In this document: positions 1-5,803 of the stretch, one piece after another | Position numbering within the stretch: position 1 is the stretch's first letter | Layout of the letters: every line of letters starts with the position of its first letter | From: an uncultured Eubacteriales bacterium | GTDB taxonomy: Bacteria; Bacillota; Clostridia; Oscillospirales; Acutalibacteraceae | Assembly (NCBI GenBank): GCA_934444695.1 | Contig: CAKSDF010000111.1 | Coordinates: 1 to 6,418, forward strand | DNA: 6,418 bases | Direction: 5' to 3' | The notes under the pieces: generated by a model | Seen by the model: only the letters and a program-made list of their open reading frames with translations | The model's database searches: none | What the model was told of the DNA's origin: nothing | Position numbers and translations under genes: made by a program

Positions 1-582
1 TTTTTTTGTGAACATATTGACCATTTCGTTGTTCTCGGCGTGAACCTCAATGAGCGCGCCCGCGCTTTTAGCCTTTTCAAGCACCTGATAGAAAACGCCG
101 TCCTTAACGCCGAAATCGTATACCATAAACACCTTGAAGGAGGGGACACCGTATTCGACTGCCTCATCTATTGAGTTTATGAGGTCTCCGCTTACATCCT
201 TGATCGCAACATGGTAAGCATAATCAACTGCCGCCACCGGCTTGCAAAGCTTGTCGCGGCGTTTAACCGCATCAACCATCGTTTCGCCGAAATCCTGCAA
301 AACAAAATCGAATACCGTTGTGGTACCGCCGCAGGCGGCAGCTCTTGTTCCGGCAAAATAATCGTCGGACGATATCGTTCCGCCAAAGGGCATTGCAAGG
401 TGCGTATGCGCGTCAATAGCGCCGGGGAGTACAAGCTTTCCGTCTGCGTTTACAACTTCCGCACCGCCTTCGGGTTCAATGTTTTCGGCAACTGCAATAA
501 TCTTGCCGTCCTTTACCGCAATGTCCGCCTTAAACATTTCGGAATCGGTAACAACCGTTCCGTTTTTAATAAGCAGATCCAT
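1..582 (-). CDS. hydA: Dihydropyrimidinase / D-hydantoinase, N-terminal 194 codons (cut by window edge)
   Basis: Cyclic amidohydrolase that hydrolyses 5,6-dihydropyrimidines or 5-substituted hydantoins to N-carbamoyl amino acids; a cytoplasmic binuclear metal enzyme. Translating the minus strand from 582 gives MDLLIKNGTVVT, the usual start of the family. The metal-binding DAHTHL motif has His59 and His61, the bridging (carboxylated) lysine is Lys150 in SFKVFMVY, and the next metal ligand is His181 in EVHAEN. Lys150 and Tyr155 fall at the numbering known for hydantoinases. The full protein should be about 460 residues, so roughly 60% lies outside the window. ATG 582 has AAAGGA (592-597) nine bases upstream; the ATG at 590 is in another frame. 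It is the last operon gene visible here. Dihydropyrimidinase of reductive pyrimidine breakdown and the HyuA/YgeZ type linked to anaerobic purine use cannot be separated on this fragment. Confidence 0.93.
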   Translation of the reverse strand, partial: MDLLIKNGTVVTDSEMFKADIAVKDGKIIAVAENIEPEGGAEVVNADGKLVLPGAIDAHTHLAMPFGGTISSDDYFAGTRAAACGGTTTVFDFVLQDFGETMVDAVKRRDKLCKPVAAVDYAYHVAIKDVSGDLINSIDEAVEYGVPSFKVFMVYDFGVKDGVFYQVLEKAKSAGALIEVHAENNEMVNMFTKK

Positions 583-610
583 AAAACCATATCCTTTCGT
601 CAAACTTCTT

Positions 611-640
611 GGGTTAGCACGGTTTTCACCGTGTTAACCC
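611..640 (-). promoter_or_regulatory. Intercistronic hairpin between binding-protein gene and hydA
   Basis: A 12-bp stem (611-622 with 629-640, one G.U pair in one RNA orientation) closes a 6-base loop. It begins 8 bases past the binding-protein stop and ends 28 bases before the hydA start. No T-run follows on the minus strand, so it is not a standard intrinsic terminator. Such hairpins often stabilise the 3' end of a binding-protein message or mark a processing site, allowing more binding protein than enzyme. That role is inferred. Confidence 0.7.
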
Positions 641-647
641 AAATATC

Positions 648-1718
648 TTACTTTTTGTAAACCAGTACAAGACCGGAACGCTGATAGATCTGCGCCACAT
701 CAACAAGATCCATTCCGCCGGCATTTGCGGTGATAAGGTTCGAAACCCATGTTACACCGAAATCTACCGTGCCGCCCGCAACCGCCGTTGTTTCGCCGAT
801 ATCTCCGCCGCCGGGAGTGATAGTAACATTAAGTCCAACTTCATCGTAATAGCCTTTATCCTTTGCAACATAATAGCCCATAAACTGCGCCTGCGGCAGC
901 CATTTAAGCTGAATTGAAACATCCTTCTTTTCGGGGGTTCCGAGGTCGCCTGCAAGGAACGAGGCGTTTCTTATGTCATCAAGGGTAAGGCTCGAAAGCT
1001 TTGCGGAAGCCGCGCTGTCGTCAAGCTTTATGTATTTCTTCGCAAGGTCAAGGGTTTGCTGTAATGCTTCATCGTCCATATGTCCGTAATCCGTAACGGT
1101 ATTTCCCTTAGTATCTGTCTGAACAAGCTTTACAACCTCTTTTGCCATATAAGCCTGATGTGCCGAGGAAACCGAGGAGCCTGCCTTGTAAACTATCTCT
1201 GCCGCCTCGTCAGGGTGTTCACAGGCGTATTTCCATCCTTTAAGAGAAGCCGAAACAAACGCACGTACCGTGTTGGGATTTTTAGCCGCAAAATCCTTGG
1301 TGCAGAAAATCATATCCTCAAGCATTGCGACGCCCTGATCGTTCATATCTATTGTGCCGACAGTGTCGCCGTAGCCGTAGCCGCCGTCATAATCATTTTT
1401 AACAAGACCGAGCTCGTTATATGTCATAGCCGATGCCAAAGTAATAGCGTCGGTATCAAACTGATCCATGGTAAAGTCCATGCTGACATAATCGGTAGGC
1501 TGATCGTATTTTGCAAGCAAGGCCTGGATTTCATATTCGTTGCCCAGTCCCCAGTTACCTACCATTCCGGCCTTGGCCGCCGAAACGATTCTCTCTTCGT
1601 CGGTCATTTCGTCGGACTGAGTCGACTGGTCGGTCTGAGTTGTTTTGTCTCCGCATCCCGCAAAGGAAAGGGTAAGTAATGCCGAAAGGACAATTACTGC
1701 GATTTTTTTCATTTTCAT
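648..1718 (-). CDS. ABC transporter substrate-binding lipoprotein, NMT1/THI5 family, with circularly permuted domain order
   Basis: Solute receptor of the importer encoded upstream; 356 residues, expected on the outer face of the membrane as a lipoprotein. Residues 1-22 are a lipoprotein signal ending FAGC, with Cys22 as lipidation site; a polar Thr/Gln/Ser/Asp linker follows to about 42. The fold order is unusual. Residues 51-253 (VGNWG at 53-57, MTYNELGLV at 98-106, DQGVAMLED at 127-135, SASLKGW at 156-162, LTLDDI at 244-249) match what normally follows the first hinge crossing. Residues 264-356 (LKWLPQAQFMGYYVAKDKGY at 271-290, DFGVTW at 319-324, IYQRSGLVLVYKK at 344-356) match what normally starts the mature protein. 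Total length is normal, so nothing seems lost. ATG 1718 has GGAGG (1727-1731) eight bases upstream. A cyclic-ureide or pyrimidine-type ligand is inferred from hydA next door. Confidence 0.92.
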   Translation of the reverse strand: MKMKKIAVIVLSALLTLSFAGCGDKTTQTDQSTQSDEMTDEERIVSAAKAGMVGNWGLGNEYEIQALLAKYDQPTDYVSMDFTMDQFDTDAITLASAMTYNELGLVKNDYDGGYGYGDTVGTIDMNDQGVAMLEDMIFCTKDFAAKNPNTVRAFVSASLKGWKYACEHPDEAAEIVYKAGSSVSSAHQAYMAKEVVKLVQTDTKGNTVTDYGHMDDEALQQTLDLAKKYIKLDDSAASAKLSSLTLDDIRNASFLAGDLGTPEKKDVSIQLKWLPQAQFMGYYVAKDKGYYDEVGLNVTITPGGGDIGETTAVAGGTVDFGVTWVSNLITANAGGMDLVDVAQIYQRSGLVLVYKK

Positions 1719-1778
1719 TTTGATTACCTCCGATATTTTGATTTATAATGAAAAGTCCGATCAAACACTTTGCCGTGT

Positions 1779-2591
1779 TTAACGCCGCTTTTTCATCACC
1801 AAAGCTTCAGTCGCCGATAAAACGGCGAACAATCCTATTCCGATAATACAGGCGACCGCTATATAAGCCCACGCCGTGGAATACTGCGCCTTTAAAATGT
1901 TTTCTCTTATCATTCTTCCGACACCGCAAACCTTCTCAGCGAAATATTCACTGACCAATGCCGCCATAACGCTTGCCGGAACGCTCACCTTAAGCGAAGT
2001 AAAGACAAAAGGTATACTGTTCGGCGCTCTGAGCTTGAAAAGCACCGTTGTTTTCTTTGCTGCATAAGATTTCATAAGATCGAGGGAGAACGGCGGCAAT
2101 TCCGTAAGTCCTCTGTATGCGTTAAGCGTCATTGACGCTATGCTGACGATCACTACAATAAGCAACTTCATAACAAAGCTTCTTACCGATACATCGGGAC
2201 TTACCTTTCTTGTCCACTGGAGCATCACCGCCGACAAGGCAACTATCGGCACGGCGCTTATCGCCGCTATAACCGTAAGACCGGTGGCTCCGAATCTCGG
2301 AGAAAAGCACGCAAGAACCGCAAGCAAATACCCTATTACGGAACCAACAAGCAATCCCGGAACAATCACCGATAGGGTGGCCGTTGTATTTTGCCAAATT
2401 GCCTCTTTGTTGTTTCCCATTATTTCTATGATTTTAGTCGGCATCGGCAAAATCACGGTACTTGTATTCAGCATTTTATGGAGCGCTCCTGTTTGCCAAA
2501 GCGTTAAAATCAACACTCCGAACAGAATCGGATATACGACCGCTTTTATTCCGCTGTATCGACCCTTTGAAGGAAGTTTCATTTTTGCCAT
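1779..2591 (-). CDS. ABC transporter permease B, SsuC/ThiX-like (BPD_transp_1)
   Basis: One of two membrane subunits of the importer; 270 residues. Hydrophobic segments lie near residues 16-34, 72-96, 102-126, 138-158, 198-217 and 241-264. The cytoplasmic coupling (EAA-like) loop is about 171-201, with SYAAKKTTVLFKLRAPNSIP at 175-194. The central glycine often seen in this loop is replaced, and there is a short charged insertion (TRKVSPDVSVRS, 127-138) before the fourth segment, so it is the more divergent permease. The start at 2591 is chosen because AAGGAGG (2601-2607) lies nine bases upstream. An in-frame ATG at 2627 would put the start inside permease A and has no such site. Its stop is 60 bases before the binding-protein start. 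Two different permeases imply a heterodimeric channel. Confidence 0.93.
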   Translation of the reverse strand: MAKMKLPSKGRYSGIKAVVYPILFGVLILTLWQTGALHKMLNTSTVILPMPTKIIEIMGNNKEAIWQNTTATLSVIVPGLLVGSVIGYLLAVLACFSPRFGATGLTVIAAISAVPIVALSAVMLQWTRKVSPDVSVRSFVMKLLIVVIVSIASMTLNAYRGLTELPPFSLDLMKSYAAKKTTVLFKLRAPNSIPFVFTSLKVSVPASVMAALVSEYFAEKVCGVGRMIRENILKAQYSTAWAYIAVACIIGIGLFAVLSATEALVMKKRR

Positions 2592-2608
2592 ATCCGTCTG
2601 CCTCCTTA

Positions 2609-3415
2609 TCATTTGTTGTGTCTGCAAACCGCTTTTTCAATTGCGCCTATCAACACGAAGCTCAACACGCCCACAACCGCGCTCAGCACAATTATCTGCC
2701 AGAAAACATATCTTGTCATGGCTCCTTTGAGAGACTGGGACAAAAGGCATCCGAGTCCCACGCCGCCCTGTAGGGTATCAACAAGTATAGAAGCGGTAAT
2801 TGCCATTGGGGCCGCTATTTTAAGGCCTGTAAAAAAGTACGGTAAACAGGCGGGAAACATTGTTTTAAAATAAAATTGCCTTACGTTTGCGGCATATGAA
2901 TACATAAGCTCGTGCTTTTCCTTTTGTACCGACTTAAAGCCTGCAAGCGTATTTGCCGCTACCGGATAAAAGGTCAATATCGCGGCGATAACAATTCGGC
3001 TTTTTACAATATCACCTGTAAGCGCCAATATAATAGGTGCCAAACCTAAAACAGGTATCATTTGAATAAGCATAAGATACGGGAAAGCAATCTTTTCGAC
3101 CGTATCAAACAGGCTCATCAGGAGCGCCAATATGAAACCGAGCGCCGTTCCCACGGCAAATCCTATACCTGCACGGGACAGCGTTGCTCCGGCGTTTTCA
3201 AGCACCATGCCGATTGCGGTTTGTGAACCGTTTATCTTTTCGGTGGAAACTATTGAACCTATTATTCCGCTTATGTGAGGTAAAAAGTTTTCGGGGGAAC
3301 GCTCGGTCAATTCCACAATCGTAGCAAACAGCTCCCAAACCGCCACAATAATAAGCGTCCATAAAACAGGCATAAACCATTTTGCACGGTAGAGCTTTTT
3401 AAAGGTATTCATCAT
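2609..3415 (-). CDS. ABC transporter permease A, SsuC/ThiX-like (BPD_transp_1)
   Basis: Membrane subunit of the same importer; 268 residues. Hydrophobic segments lie near 14-34, 78-101, 107-132, 139-160, 198-214 and 238-262. The coupling loop at about 169-200 reads ELMYSYAANVRQFYFKTMFP and then LPYFFTGLKI, the usual pattern of SsuC-type permeases. The ATPase stop TGA (3416-3418) directly abuts this start, so translation is probably coupled. Two adjacent ATG codons are possible: 3415 and 3412. The purine-rich GAGGGGG (3421-3427) is five bases from the first and eight from the second, so the second may be the real start, two residue lengths being indistinguishable otherwise. The stop lies just before the ribosome binding site of permease B. 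Confidence 0.93.
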   Translation of the reverse strand: MMNTFKKLYRAKWFMPVLWTLIIVAVWELFATIVELTERSPENFLPHISGIIGSIVSTEKINGSQTAIGMVLENAGATLSRAGIGFAVGTALGFILALLMSLFDTVEKIAFPYLMLIQMIPVLGLAPIILALTGDIVKSRIVIAAILTFYPVAANTLAGFKSVQKEKHELMYSYAANVRQFYFKTMFPACLPYFFTGLKIAAPMAITASILVDTLQGGVGLGCLLSQSLKGAMTRYVFWQIIVLSAVVGVLSFVLIGAIEKAVCRHNK

Positions 3416-4180
3416 TCAGACCCCCTCAAAACTGTCGCGCGTTTTTGCCACATAGTCCGTAAATTCCTGAGTGTCTTTTATTTCGAGCGTCCGAGGTCTC
3501 GGAAGGTCAATGTCGATAATTGCCGAAAGCCTGCCGGGATGGGGGGACAAAACGCAGACCCTATCGGAAAGAAATACCGATTCTGCAATGTTATGCGTAA
3601 CAAAAACTATTGTTTTGTTTGTTTTTCTCCAAATTCTTAAAAGATCCTCGTGCAGCTTTTCACGGGTGAATTCGTCAAGTGCCGAAAAAGGCTCGTCCAT
3701 TAAAAGTATTTCCGGCTGAATCGCAAGTGCTCTTGCAATTCCCACACGCTGCTGCATACCGCCTGATAACTGCTTCGGATAGCGATCCGCAAAATCCTTA
3801 AGCCCGACGAGCTCCAGCATTTGCATGGCTCGTTCCTCTCTGTCTGATTTCGGAACCTTTAATATCTCCATGGGCAAAATTACATTTTTTTTAACGGTTC
3901 GCCAGTCGTAAAGCACGGGACTTTGAAAAACAATGCCGTACTTTCTTTTAAGGCGGGCCGCCTCGGGTGTTTCACCGCCGACTGTGACCTCGCCGCTTGT
4001 GGGCTTCAGCAGATCGGCAATTATTCTTAAAAGTGTAGTTTTGCCGCAGCCTGACGGACCAAGAAGCGATATGAATTCTCCCTTTTTAATATCAATGCTT
4101 ACATTTGTAAGCGCCGTAACACCGTTATCGTATTCCATACCGATATTTTTAAGCATTATTTCAGTTGCCACTTCATTCAT
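3416..4180 (-). CDS. ABC transporter ATP-binding protein, SsuB/ThiZ/TauB-like
   Basis: Energises the importer by ATP hydrolysis on the cytoplasmic face; 254 residues, the usual size. Walker A GPSGCGKTT is at 41-49, Q-loop Gln86 in VFQSPVLYDWRTV, signature LSGGMQQRVG at 138-147, Walker B ILLMDEP at 158-164, D-loop SALD at 166-169 and H-loop His196 in VTHNIAES. The ending (LSPHPGRLSAIIDIDLPRPR) is typical of nitrate/sulfonate/taurine-type ATPases. ATG 4180 is chosen because GGAG (4189-4192) lies eight bases upstream and the family N-terminus begins here. The frame stays open to 4402, but that stretch covers the promoter and leader hairpin and is not protein-like. First gene of the operon; its stop touches the permease A start. 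Confidence 0.95.
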   Translation of the reverse strand: MNEVATEIMLKNIGMEYDNGVTALTNVSIDIKKGEFISLLGPSGCGKTTLLRIIADLLKPTSGEVTVGGETPEAARLKRKYGIVFQSPVLYDWRTVKKNVILPMEILKVPKSDREERAMQMLELVGLKDFADRYPKQLSGGMQQRVGIARALAIQPEILLMDEPFSALDEFTREKLHEDLLRIWRKTNKTIVFVTHNIAESVFLSDRVCVLSPHPGRLSAIIDIDLPRPRTLEIKDTQEFTDYVAKTRDSFEGV

Positions 4181-4208
4181 TTTTATCGCTCCGTTTCTTC
4201 TGTAATGT

Positions 4209-4258
4209 AAAAAAACAGACAACCGCACCTTTTTATTACCAGGCGCCGTTGTCTGTTT
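4209..4258 (-). terminator. Terminator-like leader hairpin upstream of the ATPase gene (candidate attenuator)
   Basis: On the minus strand an 11-bp outer stem (4248-4258 with 4213-4223) is followed by a G/G mismatch and a 6-bp inner stem (4241-4246 with 4225-4230, one G.U) closing a 10-base loop. A run of seven T (4215-4209) follows directly, three of them pairing in the outer stem. This is the form of an intrinsic terminator. It sits about 20 bases after the predicted transcription start and 28 bases before the ATPase start, so it would stop transcription before the operon unless relieved. No competing antiterminator helix is obvious in the short leader. A ligand- or protein-binding role for the mismatch and loop is inferred. 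Confidence 0.75.
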
Positions 4259-4283
4259 CAAATTTGTTTTTTGATTTGTCAGT

Positions 4284-4312
4284 ATTATAAATTTTTCGGC
4301 GCAAATTGTCAA
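4284..4312 (-). promoter_or_regulatory. Sigma-A promoter of the transporter-hydA operon
   Basis: On the minus strand the -35 box is TTGACA (4312-4307) and the -10 box is TATAAT (4289-4284), separated by exactly 17 bases. Both boxes are full consensus. The predicted start of transcription is near 4277, giving a leader of about 97 bases before the ATPase gene. A promoter this strong normally needs repression or attenuation, and both an operator dyad and a terminator hairpin lie beside it. Confidence 0.9.
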
Positions 4313-4325
4313 CCGCACAATTTGC
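4301..4325. promoter_or_regulatory. Operator-like perfect inverted repeat over the -35 box
   Basis: GCAAATTGT (4301-4309) and ACAATTTGC (4317-4325) are perfect 9-bp inverted copies separated by 7 bases. The -35 hexamer (4307-4312) lies inside the dyad. A dimeric regulator bound here would block RNA polymerase. No regulator gene is in the window, so its identity is unknown. Confidence 0.65.
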
Positions 4326-4667
4326 ACATTGTACATTTTGGACATTTTAACATAAACCTGTTGTGTTGTTTTTAAATGAAATGAATATGTTTTTGCAATC
4401 ATAAATGCTTTACTTTATGCTGCTGCACATTATTTATACTAAGACCAATGTGCGGCAGCACACGGCTTTTCACACACTAAAAAACGAAGATTCATAAAAG
4501 CAAGAACTCTATCTTATTTTGCGATTTTAACTAATGAGGTTTACAGGATTTTTATAAATGTCCCGATAAATGCAGGAGAAATCCGGCATTTAAAACTCCT
4601 CCAAAAAAGTGCCGTACTTATGACACCGATTGTGGCATGGTGTTTGGCTAGGAAAGAGGCGAAAATC
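4326..4667. other. Intergenic stretch between the operon control region and the small plus-strand gene
   Basis: AT-rich, about 340 bases, with no supportable gene. Its main structure is the 14-bp inverted repeat at 4418-4460. ACATT occurs three times close together (4326, 4333, 4342) just upstream of the operator. Boxes such as TATACT (4435-4440) and TATAAA (4553-4558) lack a -35 partner at proper spacing, so no plus-strand promoter can be named. Confidence 0.6.
4418..4460. repeat. 14-bp inverted repeat with 15-base spacer
   Basis: TGCTGCTGCACATT (4418-4431) and AATGTGCGGCAGCA (4447-4460) pair over 14 positions with one mismatch, which becomes G.U in one RNA orientation. No T-run follows closely on either strand, so a terminator call is weak. 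It may be an old terminator, an upstream regulatory site or the edge of a lost element. Confidence 0.6.
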
Positions 4668-4949
4668 GTGAATATACTTGAAAAACTTTATTATGGCAGC
4701 ATACATCCGTATAAACACGCTTTATGGAACGGCGGCAATAACTGTGAATTAACCGAAAATGCCATACGGCACGAAAAAAATCTCAGAGCCGCTCTCACAG
4801 AACACCAAAAAGGCCTGCTTGAGCAGTTCGAAAAGGTGGAAGCAGAGATTTCTGATAAGTATGAACTGCAGGCGTTCACAACCGGATTTCGGTTGGCGGC
4901 TCGACTGATGATGGAAGTGTACGAATACACACCGGAGTTGGAATCATAA
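4668..4949 (+). CDS. Small DUF6809-like protein of unknown function
   Basis: A 93-residue acidic, helical protein. It starts NILEKLYYGSIHP and ends with GFRLAARLMMEVYEYTPE, a layout I associate with the DUF6809 family of small Firmicute proteins; function unknown. The middle (about 30-70) is charged and probably helical, with QKGLLEQFEKVEAEISDKYE. No signal peptide or membrane segment is seen. The GTG at 4668 is chosen because AGAGG (4655-4659) lies eight bases upstream and the family-like N-terminus begins there. An in-frame ATG at 4620 would add 16 residues but has no ribosome binding site. It lies just before a serine recombinase remnant on the same strand, so it may be part of a decayed mobile element. 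Family assignment is from memory of sequence style. Confidence 0.65.
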   Translation: MNILEKLYYGSIHPYKHALWNGGNNCELTENAIRHEKNLRAALTEHQKGLLEQFEKVEAEISDKYELQAFTTGFRLAARLMMEVYEYTPELES

Positions 4950-5073
4950 TAAAATACAGTATAAAAAGACGGTTGACACGGCGATTATAAGTCTTGAAAA
5001 AGCGGGACTTGTAAAAAAGAAAAAGCGCCGTAGACAGGACGATTCAAACACAAGCAACGAGGATGACGATCTG

Positions 5074-5628
5074 ATGGTTGGCTTTAAAGGGATATTCAAC
5101 GATATGTACGCCAGAGATATATCCAAGAAAATCCGTGCGGGATATAAGCAGAAACAAAAAAGCGGTATCGTGATGATACCGCCGCTCGGATACTTCAAGG
5201 ACAAAAATACAGGCAAGGTTACGATTGTTGAGGAACACGCCGAAATAGTCCGTAAGATATTTAATCTGTATGTATCGGGATACGGGCTTAAAGCCATATC
5301 TAAAATTTTGAATGAGGAAGGTATTAAATCGCCGGGATATTATCAGAAAAAACTGCTCGGTAAAAATCTCGGATATAATAAACCCGAAATCGCTCACAGA
5401 TTTTTATGGGAAAATACAGGCGTAAAAAGAATATTGCAAAATGAGTTTTATATCGGAAATCTCATCTGCCACAAGTCCTATACGAGCAAAATAAATCATA
5501 TACGAAAGGAACTGCCGCCCGAAGAACATTTCAAACATGAAAACGCCGTGCCTGCAATCATACCTAAAGAGATATGGGAGCAGGCACGCCGAAATATGGT
5601 ATTTCCCGAATCAGGAAAGTATGGCTGA
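5074..5628 (+). pseudogene. Large serine recombinase remnant, truncated at both ends
   Basis: The 184-residue frame matches the middle of a large serine (TndX/TnpX-like) site-specific recombinase. NDMYARDISKKIRAGYKQKQ (residues 9-28) is the end of the catalytic domain and its linker helix. PPLGYFKD (36-43), the VEEHAEIVRKIFNLYVSGYG stretch (52-71) and VKRILQNEFYIGNL (117-130) are typical of the DNA-binding Recombinase domain. Intact relatives have about 500-550 residues. The N-terminal catalytic part with the serine nucleophile and the C-terminal zinc ribbon and coiled coil are missing, so it cannot be an active recombinase. Upstream the frame is open from 4912, but there is no usual start codon before 5074; recombinase-like residues seem to begin near 5041. 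It would act on mobile-element DNA if whole. A residual DNA-binding role is possible but unsupported. Confidence 0.85.
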
Positions 5629-5640
5629 GGGTTAACCCTC
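5627..5640. repeat. 14-bp perfect palindrome at the recombinase remnant's end
   Basis: GAGGGTTAACCCTC reads the same on both strands and overlaps the stop codon of the recombinase remnant. There is no loop and no T-run. It could mark a recombination junction or be chance. Confidence 0.4.
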
Positions 5641-5693
5641 CACCATATCATATAACATTATTCTTCTGTGATGTAAATATAACAGACTCGGCA

Positions 5694-5726
5694 GGCGTGC
5701 AGCTTTATGTTGTGCGCCCGTTTTTT
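5694..5726 (+). terminator. Intrinsic terminator after the recombinase remnant
   Basis: On the plus strand GGCGTGCAGC (5694-5703) pairs with GTTGTGCGCC (5709-5718) over 10 bp, including three G.U pairs, around a 5-base loop. Two bases later a run of six T (5721-5726) follows. It would end plus-strand transcription from the small gene and recombinase remnant, before the convergent tRNA unit. Confidence 0.7.
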
Positions 5727-5764
5727 GCTTGTGACAAGTAATTTCAGTTGAAATTAGGACAAAG

Positions 5765-5802
5765 AAAAACGCTCAAAGCCGCATAAACAAAGGCTTTGAG
5801 CG
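5765..5802 (-). terminator. Intrinsic terminator of the tRNA-Leu unit
   Basis: A perfect 11-bp stem (5792-5802 with 5770-5780) encloses an 11-base loop. On the minus strand it is followed by five T (5769-5765). It starts one base past the tRNA CCA end, so it closes the tRNA transcript. Confidence 0.9.
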
Positions 5803-5803
5803 G

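Noticed and set aside
1080..1679. Long plus-strand frame opposite the binding-protein gene
   Set aside because: Antisense shadow of a clearly real gene; its translation has no recognisable domain.
648..1718. Permuted order as an assembly artefact from collapsed tandem copies
   Set aside because: Collapse of tandem genes gives one copy in normal order. Here the signal peptide, both lobes, the stop and flanking intergenic sequence form one clean frame. Long reads would settle it.
1763..1780. 6-bp hairpin between permease B and the binding-protein gene
   Set aside because: Short, overlaps the stop codon, and no T-run follows; too weak to list as regulatory.
2592..2627. Upstream ATG for permease B overlapping permease A
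   Set aside because: AAGGAGG at 2601-2607 is placed for the ATG at 2591; the upstream ATG lacks such a site.
2140..2730. Long plus-strand frame opposite the permeases
   Set aside because: Antisense shadow; hydrophobic codons on the other strand explain its length.
4181..4402. 74-codon N-terminal extension of the ATPase from an upstream ATG
   Set aside because: It covers a consensus promoter, an operator dyad and a terminator hairpin, has no ribosome binding site, and the ATPase family N-terminus starts at 4180.
4620..4667. ATG start for the small plus-strand protein
   Set aside because: No ribosome binding site before it; the GTG at 4668 has AGAGG eight bases upstream and begins the family-like sequence.
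4195..5687. Similar 26-27 base stretches at 4195-4220 and 5661-5687 (TTCTTCTGT...AACAGAC) flanking the decayed element
   Set aside because: Similarity is partly A-rich low complexity and close to what chance allows in a window of this size; not called as an element-end repeat.
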